From Candidatus Uhrbacteria bacterium (GTDB lineage: Bacteria > Patescibacteriota > Patescibacteriia > UBA9934 > GWF2-40-263): a stretch of 51,371 nucleotides of DNA. The stretch is taken from NCBI GenBank assembly GCA_013204385.1, contig JABMNY010000014.1, positions 1 through 51,371 of the forward strand, in the 5' to 3' direction. The notes beneath the pieces were generated by a model. It was given only the letters and a program-made list of their open reading frames with translations, did not search any database and had not been told where the DNA came from. Below, one piece after another: positions 9,028 through 17,843 of the stretch (position 1 is the stretch's first letter; each line of letters starts with the position of its first letter). Made by a program: the position numbers and the translations under genes.

Positions 9028-9912
9028 ATGGGTTATCTCTATACTCTCGAGGATATCCGTCTCGGACGGGTTCCAACAAGAGCCGACTTCGTGCACATGC
9101 GCGGCGTCGTTGAGGACGCCCTGCAGAAACCTCATTTCCTGGCAGCATCACTCTTCGGATCTCTTCCCCGAGGAGACTGGACACTGCGCAGTGACATTGA
9201 TGTCATGGCAATTACACGTGCAGCGGATCATGATGCTGCGCGGGCTGAGATTCAGTCGCTTACCAAGCTGGCAAGCGATCGCCGAATCAGACTCTCTGCA
9301 CATCTGCATACAGTGAGTGAAGCGCGTCGGGGGGAGCACCCTTTCGACAGTTCACATCGACTCACTATGCGTGAACTGGTTGCAGAAGGTCGAGCAAAAG
9401 GGCTTCCACACCAGTGGTATCTCTGTCCTGGTCAGAATATTCGTCCAGACATGCTTAATCGTCTGTGTCGCGTTCTTGCTTCAACAAGTGACGCTTCACA
9501 TCGGTTCAAGCTGATTAGGGATGATCGTGAGGTGGATGCTTGGATCAAGAGAAGCTGGGATCAAGGTGTTCGACCGATGCGGCTTTATCTTGGCTTCGTT
9601 CGATGGCTTATGTGGTGGCAACACCAAGCTCCATTCCCCGACGGGAAAGAGGAAGTCATCGAAGCGTTCTTGAGGGACGAGACGTTCAAGGACTTTCACC
9701 AGACGGTCATCGAGCTCAGAACATTTGATGACGAGTACGACACACTCTTCAACGAGGCTCGATCAGGACATGTGAATGAGCACGACTATCAACGTTGTGT
9801 TCGCACCCTCATCTCCCGAGCGCTTGCGACGAGCGTGGGAATATTCTCACATGCAATCGGCAAGCTTGGGGCAGTTCTCGCTCAAAGCAATTCGCCACAG
9901 TTGGCGGCCTAG
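9028..9912 (+). CDS. Nucleotidyltransferase-domain protein
   Basis: 294 aa, visibly GC-richer than its neighbours. The N-terminal domain has the pol-beta-type motif GSLPRGD...SDIDV (Gly44-Ser45, Asp56, Asp58), which binds Mg and nucleotide in MNT/kanamycin-nucleotidyltransferase-like enzymes. The C-terminal half is helical and unassigned. A strong AGGAGG lies 6 nt before the ATG, unlike core genes here. It has its own consensus promoter and terminator, so it forms a self-contained unit. Adjacency to an APH-family kinase is notable, but the substrate is unknown. Base use suggests transfer or a distinct expression class. Confidence 0.82.
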   Translation: MGYLYTLEDIRLGRVPTRADFVHMRGVVEDALQKPHFLAASLFGSLPRGDWTLRSDIDVMAITRAADHDAARAEIQSLTKLASDRRIRLSAHLHTVSEARRGEHPFDSSHRLTMRELVAEGRAKGLPHQWYLCPGQNIRPDMLNRLCRVLASTSDASHRFKLIRDDREVDAWIKRSWDQGVRPMRLYLGFVRWLMWWQHQAPFPDGKEEVIEAFLRDETFKDFHQTVIELRTFDDEYDTLFNEARSGHVNEHDYQRCVRTLISRALATSVGIFSHAIGKLGAVLAQSNSPQLAA

Positions 9913-9917
9913 TACGG

Positions 9918-9940
9918 CGGCTTCCCTGGAAGCCGTTTTT
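9918..9940 (+). terminator. Terminator of nucleotidyltransferase gene
   Basis: Perfect 8-bp stem CGGCTTCC / GGAAGCCG with a CT loop and T5 tract. It overlaps the tsaD promoter. Confidence 0.88.
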
Positions 9941-9950
9941 CATTTAGACT
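9922..9950 (+). promoter_or_regulatory. tsaD promoter, near-leaderless
   Basis: TTCCCT (9922-9927, weak), 17-bp spacer, TAGACT (9945-9950), 9 nt to the ATG at 9960. The -10 to ATG spacing matches several other core genes here. Confidence 0.6.
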
Positions 9951-9959
9951 TGCATTACT

Positions 9960-10967
9960 ATGCGTATTCTCGCGATTGAAACAAGTTGTGACGAAACTGC
10001 CGTTGCTGTCGTATCGATGGTAAATGGGGTGTTTGCGATTGAAAAAAGCATTCTTTCTTCGCAGGCAAAAATTCACGCCCAGTATGGGGGGGTTGTCCCA
10101 GAGGTGGCGGCGCGCGAACATGCTGCTTGGATTTTCCCACTCATGACAGAAGCAGGGATTCCCCACGATGGAGCAGGGATCGATGCGGTTGCGGTGACGG
10201 CAGGACCTGGTCTTGTTCCCGCTCTGCGTATCGGGGTCGAGCTTGGGAAGACCCTTGCCTGGGCTTGGAAGAAACCTCTCGTGGCGGTGAATCATCTTGA
10301 GGGACATATCTATTCCGTCTGGCTGAATACTGATCATCCACCTTCATTTCCTGCACTAAGCCTCCTTGTGTCCGGTGGTCACACGGAGCTGATTCTTATG
10401 AAGGATCATGGGCAATATGAACTACTTGGAATGACACGCGATGACGCGGCAGGGGAGGCGTTTGATAAGGTTGCAAAACTATTAGGACTTCCGTATCCAG
10501 GAGGCCCAGAGATTTCAAGAGCGGCACTTGAAGGAGACGCCACAGCGATCAAATTTCCGCGCCCCATGCTTGACTCTGGAGATTTGGATTTTAGTTTCTC
10601 TGGGTTAAAAACAGCCGTGCGTGTCTATCTTGAAAAAGAAGAATCGGTTTCCGTTTCAGATATCTCAGCAAGCTTTCAACAGGCGGTGGTCGATACGTTT
10701 GTATCCAAAACGCTTCAGGCCATCGAGAAAACAAAACCAGCATCCGTTATTCTTTCAGGAGGTGTTTCTGCAAACCGTGTGTTGCGAGCGTCTTTAGAAT
10801 CATCCATACAACTTCTTGATGGTTCCATAACGTTTCATGCGCCCGACCTTTCACTCACAGGAGATAATGCCGTCATGATTGCCGTAGCAGGTCTGATGAA
10901 GGCCTCTCGCGCAGAATATGTCGATCCACTCACGCTTGTGGCAGATCCAAATATGCGACTCGCTTAA
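9960..10967 (+). CDS. tsaD: tRNA N6-adenosine threonylcarbamoyltransferase TsaD
   Basis: 335 aa, full family length. It transfers the threonylcarbamoyl group to A37 of ANN-decoding tRNAs (t6A). Visible motifs: the N-terminal ETSCDETAVAVV, the metal-binding NHLEGH with its two His, VSGGHTEL, and DDAAGEAFDKVAKLLGLPYPGGP. It sits one base ahead of tsaE, its partner in t6A synthesis. No Shine-Dalgarno; the start is supported by a TAGACT box 9 nt upstream. Confidence 0.97.
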   Translation: MRILAIETSCDETAVAVVSMVNGVFAIEKSILSSQAKIHAQYGGVVPEVAAREHAAWIFPLMTEAGIPHDGAGIDAVAVTAGPGLVPALRIGVELGKTLAWAWKKPLVAVNHLEGHIYSVWLNTDHPPSFPALSLLVSGGHTELILMKDHGQYELLGMTRDDAAGEAFDKVAKLLGLPYPGGPEISRAALEGDATAIKFPRPMLDSGDLDFSFSGLKTAVRVYLEKEESVSVSDISASFQQAVVDTFVSKTLQAIEKTKPASVILSGGVSANRVLRASLESSIQLLDGSITFHAPDLSLTGDNAVMIAVAGLMKASRAEYVDPLTLVADPNMRLA

Positions 10968-10968
10968 T

Positions 10969-11388
10969 ATGATGCATACTACACACAACGAAGAAGAAAC
11001 GAAAAAAGTCGCTGAAGCATTTGCAATGACTTTGAAAGGGGGGGAGGTTATTTTTCTTTTTGGGGATTTGGGAATGGGCAAGACGACATTCGTTCGAGGG
11101 GCTGCAGAGTATTTTGGTTTTCTTGATCCTGTGCGAAGTCCTTCCTTTACAATTGTGAATCGCTATCTAATCAATACTCCCGGTTTGAGGCAGATCCTGC
11201 ATGTCGATTTTTACCGCATTGAGGACCCGTCCGAAATTTGGCCATTGGCTCTAGAGGAAGAGGTGGGGCAGCCTGACACAATGACGTTTATCGAGTGGCC
11301 AGAAAAGGCAGAGGGGAATACACACCCGGCAACGCACAAGATCTATTTTACTTCCACAGATGGTGTTCATCATATCTCGATTCAATAA
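10969..11388 (+). CDS. tsaE: tRNA threonylcarbamoyladenosine biosynthesis ATPase TsaE
   Basis: 139 aa from the ATG at 10969, one base after the tsaD stop. P-loop GDLGMGKTTF near residues 33-42, then RSPSFTIVNRY and HVDFYRI motifs typical of TsaE, ending with FIEWPEKAE. It powers the TsaD-TsaB-TsaE complex. tsaB is not in the window. A second ATG follows at once (MMHTTHNEEE), so the exact first Met is uncertain by one residue. Convergent with the candidate ncRNA on the minus strand. Confidence 0.95.
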   Translation: MMHTTHNEEETKKVAEAFAMTLKGGEVIFLFGDLGMGKTTFVRGAAEYFGFLDPVRSPSFTIVNRYLINTPGLRQILHVDFYRIEDPSEIWPLALEEEVGQPDTMTFIEWPEKAEGNTHPATHKIYFTSTDGVHHISIQ

Positions 11389-11691
11389 AAAGACCACCCC
11401 GATCGTGTGGGGTGGTTGGGTGATGTTTCCATCAAGGCGTTGTCCGCCTTCCGTTTCATTCACTCATGTTTGAGTCCTTTGCCCGTTTTGGGTGGGTGAA
11501 GGTGGTGGTCTGCCAGAATGGCCCCCGGTTGGGGCTAGCTATTCTGGAGGACGGTGGAGACGATGTTGTTGCTCGGCGCGTGAGCAGTGGCATCGTTGGT
11601 GGTCGCGGTGCGACCTGCGGGAGAGGTGTGGTTGTGCTGTTTTCGCATCCGGGTTCCTTGTTGGTGGATGTCGGCTCAGATGAGTCAACGC
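11388..11691 (-). ncRNA. Candidate structured ncRNA of about 300 nt
   Basis: The GC-rich gap between tsaE and pilB has a minus-strand promoter (TTGCCT, 17, TAGAGT) and a minus-strand terminator (ACCACCCC/GGGGTGGT then TTTTTATT). Between them are several hairpins read on the minus strand: GGTCGC/GCGACC with 3-nt loop; an ACGATG...CATCGT stem enclosing TGCTC/GAGCA; CAGAAT...ATTCTG enclosing GCCCC/GGGGC; GGCG/CGCC; GATG-GAAA-CATC. Linkers are rich in C and A. I see no RNase P, tmRNA, SRP or 6S signature. No open frame with a Shine-Dalgarno or leaderless start fits. An 81-codon plus-strand frame (11466-11711) is the coding alternative. Confidence 0.55.
11390..11420 (-). terminator. Terminator of candidate ncRNA (also between convergent genes)
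   Basis: Stem ACCACCCC / GGGGTGGT around 11398-11421. The T-rich tract is on the minus-strand 3' side (AAAAA at 11389-11394 on plus), so it works best for the minus strand. Confidence 0.75.
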
Positions 11692-11696
11692 AAAAT

Positions 11697-11725
11697 ACTC
11701 TAGCAAAATAATACATGTGAGGCAA
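11697..11725 (-). promoter_or_regulatory. Promoter of candidate ncRNA
   Basis: On the minus strand TTGCCT (11720-11725), 17-bp spacer, TAGAGT (11697-11702). Predicted start near 11690. Confidence 0.6.
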
Positions 11726-11744
11726 TCGATCGTTCTTCTATTTC

Positions 11745-11776
11745 AAAAAGAACGAGCTAAAAAGCTCGTTCTTTTG
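11745..11776. terminator. pilB terminator
   Basis: Perfect 13-bp stem AAAAGAACGAGCT / AGCTCGTTCTTTT with a 4-nt A loop. It lies just past the pilB stop (minus strand) and is nearly symmetric. Confidence 0.88.
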
Positions 11777-11787
11777 TATTTATTGTA

Positions 11788-13521
11788 CTATCCCGCGACT
11801 CGCTGGATTTCTTCAACGGTCGTCATTCCGTCGAGAACCTTGAGAACACCATCTTGTTGCATCGTGGTCATTCCTTGTTGTTTTGCGAGTTCACGGACTT
11901 GATATTCGGAAATAGATTCAGAAAGGGCGGCTTTGATTTCTTCACTCATGACAAGAATCTCGTAGATTCCGACTCGTCCTTTATATCCGGTAGCGTTACA
12001 AACGGTACATCCTTTTCCTTTAAAGAATTTCCATTCTGATTCAGGGGCAACGACTTCACCCGAAGCTTCTGGAATTTCTGCAGAAACTTTTTTTACAAAG
12101 GCGAGTTGATCAGCTTCTAGAACAATTTCTTCTTTACATGCTTCACAAATTTTTCGAGTCAAACGCTGTCCGATAATCGCATTGAGAGAAGGGGCGAGGA
12201 GGAACGGCTTAACCCCCATAGAGAGGAATCGCGGAATGGCCCCCGCTGCGTCATTTGTATGGAGCGTAGAGAGCATGAGGTGGCCTGTGAGGGCTGCATT
12301 GATCGCAACCTCAGCTGTTTCCAGGTCACGGATTTCTCCAACCATGACAATGTCTGGATCTTGTCGCAAAATGGAACGAAGTCCGCCTGCAAACGTGTAG
12401 TTTTTAGAATGATCAATCTGAGACTGGTTTATCCCTTCGAGTTTATATTCGATTGGATCTTCTAAGGTAATGATCTTTACGTCGGATGTATTGAGTTTTT
12501 TCAAAATAGCGTAGAGGGTGGTGGTTTTACCAGATCCTGTTGGACCGGTTGTAATAATCATGCCGTGGGGCTTTGCGATCTCCTTTGCGAGCTTCGCTTC
12601 AGCAAGAGGTCGATATCCAAGCTGTCCAAATTCTACATTGATTGAACTTGGTTTCAGGAGTCGCATGACGATTGATTCTCCCCAGGTCGTTGGAATAGTT
12701 GAGACACGCACATCGGTGTCACCCGCTTTGAGGAAGATGGTAAAACGTCCATCTTGTGGTCTATCGGTTACATTGATTTTAAGTCCTGAAATGAGCTTGA
12801 TACGCGCGACAATTTTCTTCCAAAAATCATGTGGGATTATTGCCACTTCTTGGAGGACGCCATCAATTCTGAATCGGACCACAATTTTGTCTTCCTCAGC
12901 TTCTACGTGAACATCACTTGTATTAAATTGGAGGGCAGCTGCCATGACGATTGTAATGATGTCTGTGATGCTGGCATGGTCCATGACTTTTTGGACATCT
13001 GTATAGATCTTGAGCTGGCTTTTAAATTTTTCAAGTTCTTCATCGGTTACCTGAACACCCTTTACGATCACTTGAATCTTTGGAAGGGTCTCGTACGCCT
13101 TGATACTTACTCGCAGGCTCTCTTCTGAGATTTGATAGATTCCGCCATTGGCTTTATGACGCTCCTGGAGTTCGAAGAGAAGATCTTTTACGTTTTGATC
13201 TGCTGGGTGTAAAGAAGCAAGCCGAATCTCTGATCCTGAAAACAAGAAGCATACCGTTTTTAGTGACTCCGCACGTTCTTTTGGAATAAGTCTAAGCGCT
13301 TCAGGAGAGATAGGGAACCCTTTGAGATTTACGTAAGGAACTCCAAGAGTGTTCGCGGCGGATTCCGCCTCTGTTTCATTTTCTTTCAAGCGAACTTGCA
13401 CCATCTTCTCATCGAACTTTTCAATCGTGGTCCGTTCACCTGCATGTGGAGCAGTGTTTGAGGTGGATCCTGCTCCTGTATATTTCAGGAGGTCTTCAAT
13501 GCTTTGAATATCATTACTCAT
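11788..13521 (-). CDS. pilB: Type IV pilus / type II secretion assembly ATPase (PilB/GspE family)
   Basis: 577 aa. An N-terminal GspE domain is followed by the AAA-like secretion ATPase: Walker A GPTGSGKT at residues 326-333, then LEDPIEY, the Walker B-region IVMVGEIRDLETAE and LSTLHTNDAA. A CxxC...CxxC zinc cluster near the C-terminus (ICEAC, CTVC) is typical. It energises pilus extension, and with the split comEC genes at 48.5-50.8 kb it suggests a DNA-uptake pilus. No other pil genes are nearby. Own terminator downstream. No clear Shine-Dalgarno. Confidence 0.93.
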   Translation of the reverse strand: MSNDIQSIEDLLKYTGAGSTSNTAPHAGERTTIEKFDEKMVQVRLKENETEAESAANTLGVPYVNLKGFPISPEALRLIPKERAESLKTVCFLFSGSEIRLASLHPADQNVKDLLFELQERHKANGGIYQISEESLRVSIKAYETLPKIQVIVKGVQVTDEELEKFKSQLKIYTDVQKVMDHASITDIITIVMAAALQFNTSDVHVEAEEDKIVVRFRIDGVLQEVAIIPHDFWKKIVARIKLISGLKINVTDRPQDGRFTIFLKAGDTDVRVSTIPTTWGESIVMRLLKPSSINVEFGQLGYRPLAEAKLAKEIAKPHGMIITTGPTGSGKTTTLYAILKKLNTSDVKIITLEDPIEYKLEGINQSQIDHSKNYTFAGGLRSILRQDPDIVMVGEIRDLETAEVAINAALTGHLMLSTLHTNDAAGAIPRFLSMGVKPFLLAPSLNAIIGQRLTRKICEACKEEIVLEADQLAFVKKVSAEIPEASGEVVAPESEWKFFKGKGCTVCNATGYKGRVGIYEILVMSEEIKAALSESISEYQVRELAKQQGMTTMQQDGVLKVLDGMTTVEEIQRVAG

Positions 13522-13525
13522 ATCA

Positions 13526-13557
13526 ACAAAAAAACTAGAGAATTGCTTCTCTAGTTT
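13526..13557 (-). terminator. Terminator after the ftsH-membrane protein unit
   Basis: Perfect 11-bp stem AAACTAGAGAA / TTCTCTAGTTT with TTGC loop. The minus-strand 3' side carries T7. Confidence 0.9.
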
Positions 13558-13584
13558 ACCAGGGATGAGGCCTTTCTTGCTAGC

Positions 13585-14571
13585 TTATCCATGAATCAGT
13601 CTTATAAGTTTTGAGAATACTTTTTTCCCGTGGGTTTTATGAAGGCCGTGCGTGTAAAAATTATACCAGGCGCTATATTGGAATGTGACGCAAGCACCTC
13701 CAAACATAAGAACGAACGCAATTAAGACGAATATTGAAAGAATGTTGAATGTAAGAAAAAGCGCGGAAGATCCGGAAAGAATGATCACGGAGAATAAAAT
13801 GGAATAAGGAACAAGTAAGAGAGCAAGGAAGAGAACAAATAGACAAGTGCCACCAATAACAAGAAGGAATAAGAGCGCTCCGTATTCAAATGCGGCGATC
13901 CACTGTTTTAAAAAGAGACGAATACTCGTGTGAATGGCTTGAAGCACAGGCACATCTGATTCCATGATATCGATCAATGTAAATATATAGATGATATTCA
14001 GGATGATGGAGGCTGCTATGAAGATGACAAGAAGCACGAAAAAGAGGGCGCCGTATGCGGGAGCAGAAGAAACGGAAATGAGCAAAAGGGGAAGGGTCAT
14101 GAGAAGCATGAAAATCCCTGTCAGGATTTTATTGAGTGTTCCCACAAGAAACAATGGCCAGAATCGTGAAGCTGCGTTGTTTCTTAATATGTAAGGGTCT
14201 TCAGGTTTTTTTGATCTGATTCCTAAGATAAGAGCGCCTTGTGAGAGAATCGAAATAACAAGGAGAGCAACTCCTGCGAGGGTTGCAGCAATGACGATCA
14301 GACTTGTGCGTTGGCTCCCAAGTGTATTGAGCTGAGCCATGTAGCTTGCGGCGATATCATACCCGATGAATGAATGATTCATGAGGCTGTGAAGCAAGGA
14401 CTCTGCTCGCTGCACTTTTTGGAGTGACTGCCATACCATGTCTACAACACCCCCCGTCGAAATAAGGGCTGCGAAGATACCAAAAATCCACAAGCTTTTC
14501 CTTTGCCAAGTAAGGCGACATGCGTCGCGCAAAAATGGACGGTAAAGCGTTGTGGATTTTTTTCGTGACAT
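13585..14571 (-). CDS. Multipass membrane protein, unknown function
   Basis: 328 aa with about six hydrophobic segments (the first at roughly residues 25-45, a cluster at 95-120, 150-215, 225-305) and a basic C-terminus. No family recognised. AGGAG lies just 3 nt before the ATG. The gene begins about 20 bases after the ftsH stop, so the two are likely co-transcribed, and a terminator follows at 13526-13557. A link to membrane-protein quality control is only suggested by position. Confidence 0.75.
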   Translation of the reverse strand: MSRKKSTTLYRPFLRDACRLTWQRKSLWIFGIFAALISTGGVVDMVWQSLQKVQRAESLLHSLMNHSFIGYDIAASYMAQLNTLGSQRTSLIVIAATLAGVALLVISILSQGALILGIRSKKPEDPYILRNNAASRFWPLFLVGTLNKILTGIFMLLMTLPLLLISVSSAPAYGALFFVLLVIFIAASIILNIIYIFTLIDIMESDVPVLQAIHTSIRLFLKQWIAAFEYGALLFLLVIGGTCLFVLFLALLLVPYSILFSVIILSGSSALFLTFNILSIFVLIAFVLMFGGACVTFQYSAWYNFYTHGLHKTHGKKVFSKLIRLIHG

Positions 14572-14590
14572 ATCTCCTAGGTAGTCAACC

Positions 14591-16411
14591 TTATGACTGT
14601 GCGGCTGTCATAAGTGCTTCGAATGCTTCTTTCTCAATGACTTCTTTTTCGAGAAGCTCCTTTGCAATTTTATCAAGTGATGATTTTTCTTTTCGAATTA
14701 TATCACGAGCAGTCTGCATGGCGCCATTCACAAGCTTCTCAACTTCTAGATCGATGGCTTCCGCAGTCTTTTCAGAATAGTCACGTGCTTCATGAATACC
14801 CTTTCCAAGGAAGATCATTTCTTGAGAACCACCGAATACACGAGGTCCGAGCGTTTCACTCATTCCGTATCGTGTCACAATTTCACGTGCGAGTGTTGAG
14901 CACTTTTGAAGATCGTCCGAGGCTCCGGTTGTGACATCTCCGAAGGTTTCTTTTTCTGCGAGGAATCCACCAAGCATCATTGCCATGTCATCAATGAATT
15001 CTGCACGTCTATGAAGACGGCGATCTTGGGAAGGAAGTTTCATTGTGTATCCTCCAGCCGTTCCTCGAGGAATGATGGAGACTTTATGAATTGGATCACA
15101 GTTTGGAAGCATGTGTGCAACAAGGGCATGTCCTGCTTCATGATACGCTGTCACTTTCTTTTCTTCCTTACTCATGACGTAGCTCTTTCTCTCTGGTCCC
15201 AAGAGAACTTTCTCAATGGAATCGAGAACATCTTCTTGAAGGACCTTTGTGTCATTACGTCGTGCGGCGCGGATTGCAGACTCATTCAAGAGGTTCATGA
15301 GATCGGCTCCAGAGAATCCAGGAGTACGCTGAGCCACTCGACGCAGATCAATATCAGGAGCAAGAGGCTTGTTTTTTGCGTGTATTGTAAGGATTGCTTC
15401 GCGGTCGTTAATGTCGGGAAGGTCTAGGACGACACGTCGATCAAATCGACCTGGGCGCAAGAGCGCTGGATCAAGTACATCTGGACGGTTTGTTGCCGCA
15501 ATCAAGATGACACCAATGTTTGGAGCAAACCCATCCATTTCAACCAAGATTTGATTGAGTGTTTGCTCGCGTTCGTCATGGGATCCTCCAAGTCCGGCTC
15601 CACGTTGTCGGCCGACTGCGTCAATTTCATCGATAAAGATGATACATGGCGCTGATTTTTTTGCTTTGGCAAAAAGATCTCGGACGCGACTTGCGCCAAC
15701 ACCCACAAACATTTCAACGAATTCAGATCCACTTAAATGATAGAACGGCACGCCGGCCTCGCCTGCGACTGCTCTGGCAAGAAGGGTCTTTCCTGTTCCT
15801 GGTCGACCCATGAGTAGAACTCCCTTTGGAATCTTTGCTCCGAGGTCTGAGAACTTTTTTGGGTTCTTTAAAAATTCAACGACTTCTTCGAGTTCTTCTT
15901 TTGCTTCTTTATCACCTGCGACGTCTGCAAACGTAATTTTTTGTTTGGTGTCTTTGATTTCTCTTGCATTACTTTGTCCAAAAGACATGGCTTTGTTATT
16001 TGCTCCCTGCATTTGTCGGAGCATGAACCAGAAAATAAGGATCAAGAGAAATAGAGGGAGGAGGGAAGGAAGAATGACTCCGAGAATGTATGAGCGCGTA
16101 GATCGATCCTTTACGATGATATCTGCCGCGACGAGTTCCTCTGAGGTGATTCCATAGTCAATCAACACTTCAGAAAGTGAGACAGAAGCTTCTTTACGCG
16201 TTTTTTGTTCTATACCGTCTCGCAGTGTGATGCGTACTTCTGCCCCTTCGATTTCAATCTTTTCGACGCTTTGAGATTGAATCTCTTCAACCAAGGTGGC
16301 CATACTTACTTCTGCTGGCTTTTCAGAGCTCAGCGTAATGCCAGAAAAAATTGCAGAGACAAGAAGAACTGCTAATAAGGCAAAGATGATATTTTTTGAG
16401 AGTGGTTTCAT
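14591..16411 (-). CDS. ftsH: ATP-dependent zinc metalloprotease FtsH
   Basis: 606 aa, full length. Two transmembrane segments flank an extracytoplasmic domain (residues about 5-27 and 110-130). Then the AAA module: Walker A GRPGTGKT at 202-209, Walker B IIFIDE at 257-262, second region of homology ending in [20 protein letters not shown]. The M41 protease follows with HEAGH at 424-428. It degrades misassembled membrane proteins and regulatory substrates. The spacer to the S1-protein gene carries two hairpins. No Shine-Dalgarno seen. Confidence 0.97.
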   Translation of the reverse strand: MKPLSKNIIFALLAVLLVSAIFSGITLSSEKPAEVSMATLVEEIQSQSVEKIEIEGAEVRITLRDGIEQKTRKEASVSLSEVLIDYGITSEELVAADIIVKDRSTRSYILGVILPSLLPLFLLILIFWFMLRQMQGANNKAMSFGQSNAREIKDTKQKITFADVAGDKEAKEELEEVVEFLKNPKKFSDLGAKIPKGVLLMGRPGTGKTLLARAVAGEAGVPFYHLSGSEFVEMFVGVGASRVRDLFAKAKKSAPCIIFIDEIDAVGRQRGAGLGGSHDEREQTLNQILVEMDGFAPNIGVILIAATNRPDVLDPALLRPGRFDRRVVLDLPDINDREAILTIHAKNKPLAPDIDLRRVAQRTPGFSGADLMNLLNESAIRAARRNDTKVLQEDVLDSIEKVLLGPERKSYVMSKEEKKVTAYHEAGHALVAHMLPNCDPIHKVSIIPRGTAGGYTMKLPSQDRRLHRRAEFIDDMAMMLGGFLAEKETFGDVTTGASDDLQKCSTLAREIVTRYGMSETLGPRVFGGSQEMIFLGKGIHEARDYSEKTAEAIDLEVEKLVNGAMQTARDIIRKEKSSLDKIAKELLEKEVIEKEAFEALMTAAQS

Positions 16412-16432
16412 AAGAGCGAAGTTGAGAAATGA

Positions 16433-16491
16433 TCAACGCCGACCTTAAGGGATCGGCGTTGGATGCCTGCCTACTTCAGACAGGCGGGGGG
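16433..16491. other. Two hairpins between the S1-protein gene and ftsH
   Basis: Stem AACGCCGA / TCGGCGTT (about 16435-16460) and GCCTGCC / GACAGGC (about 16464-16485). They lie downstream of the S1-protein stop on the minus strand but lack a long T tract, so they may be weak terminators or processing sites rather than full stops. Confidence 0.5.
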
Positions 16492-17697
16492 TTACTCAGT
16501 AGCAGTGTCTGCGACAGCTTCCTTAGGAGCTTCTACAGATTCATCTTCAGAAGTAGATCCCTCAGGGGTAATTTCTGCAGGAACTTCTGTTGCGACCTTT
16601 GCTGATTTTTTCTTTGAAGGAGAGAGGGACTTCAAAGAGAGTCCTAGGCGATGTTCGTTTGGTTCAATTGAAACAATTTTGAACTTCATTCGCTCTCCCT
16701 CTTTTCCAAGAGTGGTTACGTCAACTTCTGGGTCATCTGAAAGTTCTGAAACATGAGCAAGACCATGAATTTCTTCATCAAGTTCTACAAAGAAACCAAA
16801 TGGATTTACCTTTAGGACAGTTCCTTCGACGATGTCACCAACATTGTAGCGCTCACTGACATTCTGCCATGGATCACGAATAAGCTTCTTCATAGAGAGG
16901 AAGATCTTACTTCCTTCAATTCCGATGATTTCTGCTTTTACCATGTCGCCTATCTTAAGTAGATCGCGAGGATGATCAATTCGTTGCCATGCGATTTCTG
17001 AAATATGTACAAGACCTTCTAATGCACCAAATTTGATGAAGGCTCCAAAATCTGCAAGAGCGGTTACTTCTCCTTCAACTGCGTCACCTACATTAAATTT
17101 TGAGAGGACATTCTTCTGCTGATCTTCCCAGACAGCTTTTTCTGAAACGATAAGCTTTTCATCGGTTTCATTCACGTCGATGACGCGAACCTTCATTTTG
17201 ATTCCGACATAACTCTTGAGTTTTTCAAGAATTTTGTTTTTATCTCCACCACTTACGCGTGGGTAGTGTTCTGGAGAGAGCTGTGAGACAGGAAGGAATC
17301 CATTGACCGTATTGACGCGCACAATGAGACCTCCTTTATTTGCTTCGAGAATTTTTGTTTCAATAATTTCACCTGAAGTAAAGAAGGCACGAATTTCTTC
17401 CCATGCCTTTTGCTGACCAGCAAAACGGAATGAGAGTTCGACTTCTCCACCCTCGTTTTCCATTTCCATGACGGTCGCTTCGACCTCTGTCCCTGGTTCA
17501 AGGTTGGCGTATTCGCTTGATTCTGCAAAAAGTTCTTTTCCACGCACGACACCTGTGGCAATACCTCCAAGGTCGATACGCACTTCTCGTCGTCCTGTTC
17601 CAATAACGGTTCCAGTCACGACGTCTCCCACCTGCGGGATGTTGAGATAAGGCCCCTCAAGGAGGAGTTGTTCAAACTCTGACACTTGTTCTGTCAT
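16492..17697 (-). CDS. rpsA: Ribosomal protein S1-like, four S1 domains
   Basis: 401 aa from the ATG at 17697 (MTEQVSEFEQ). The longer open frame upstream is low-complexity and unlikely to be translated. Four S1 RNA-binding repeats start near VGDVVTGTV, SGEIIETKI, VGDAVEGEV and VGDIVEGTV; the third carries the classic FGAFIKFGALEGLVHISE. The C-terminal tail is acidic and Ala/Glu-rich. It binds mRNA and the 30S subunit. E. coli S1 has six domains; four is common in many phyla. Since core genes here lack Shine-Dalgarno sequences, mRNA recruitment by S1 would matter, but leaderless mRNAs usually do not need S1. Confidence 0.9.
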   Translation of the reverse strand: MTEQVSEFEQLLLEGPYLNIPQVGDVVTGTVIGTGRREVRIDLGGIATGVVRGKELFAESSEYANLEPGTEVEATVMEMENEGGEVELSFRFAGQQKAWEEIRAFFTSGEIIETKILEANKGGLIVRVNTVNGFLPVSQLSPEHYPRVSGGDKNKILEKLKSYVGIKMKVRVIDVNETDEKLIVSEKAVWEDQQKNVLSKFNVGDAVEGEVTALADFGAFIKFGALEGLVHISEIAWQRIDHPRDLLKIGDMVKAEIIGIEGSKIFLSMKKLIRDPWQNVSERYNVGDIVEGTVLKVNPFGFFVELDEEIHGLAHVSELSDDPEVDVTTLGKEGERMKFKIVSIEPNEHRLGLSLKSLSPSKKKSAKVATEVPAEITPEGSTSEDESVEAPKEAVADTATE

Positions 17698-17805
17698 ATA
17701 AAAATATGCCGGTAGACGGCCGAGCTCTGCTCGAGGGTCCAACACGGAGTTATGGTTAATTAATGACTGGGGGATTATAGCGTTTAGGGGGTTTATTGTC
17801 AATAA

Positions 17806-17838
17806 ATGAAAACCCACCGATTGAATCATCGGTGGGGC
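17806..17838 (-). terminator. Terminator of GC-rich orphan gene
   Basis: Perfect 9-bp stem CCCACCGAT / ATCGGTGGG (17813-17821 with 17828-17836), TTTT on the minus-strand 3' side. Confidence 0.88.
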
Positions 17839-17843
17839 GTAGA

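Noticed and set aside
11388-11691. RNase P RNA, tmRNA or SRP RNA at this locus
   Set aside because: The conserved P4 region of RNase P, the tRNA-like CCA end of tmRNA and the SRP domain IV loop are not visible on either strand.
11466-11711. 81-codon plus-strand frame in the tsaE-pilB gap as a protein gene
   Set aside because: No Shine-Dalgarno, no promoter at the leaderless spacing, low-complexity Val/Gly composition, and the stretch is dense with hairpins under minus-strand signals. Kept only as the alternative to the ncRNA.
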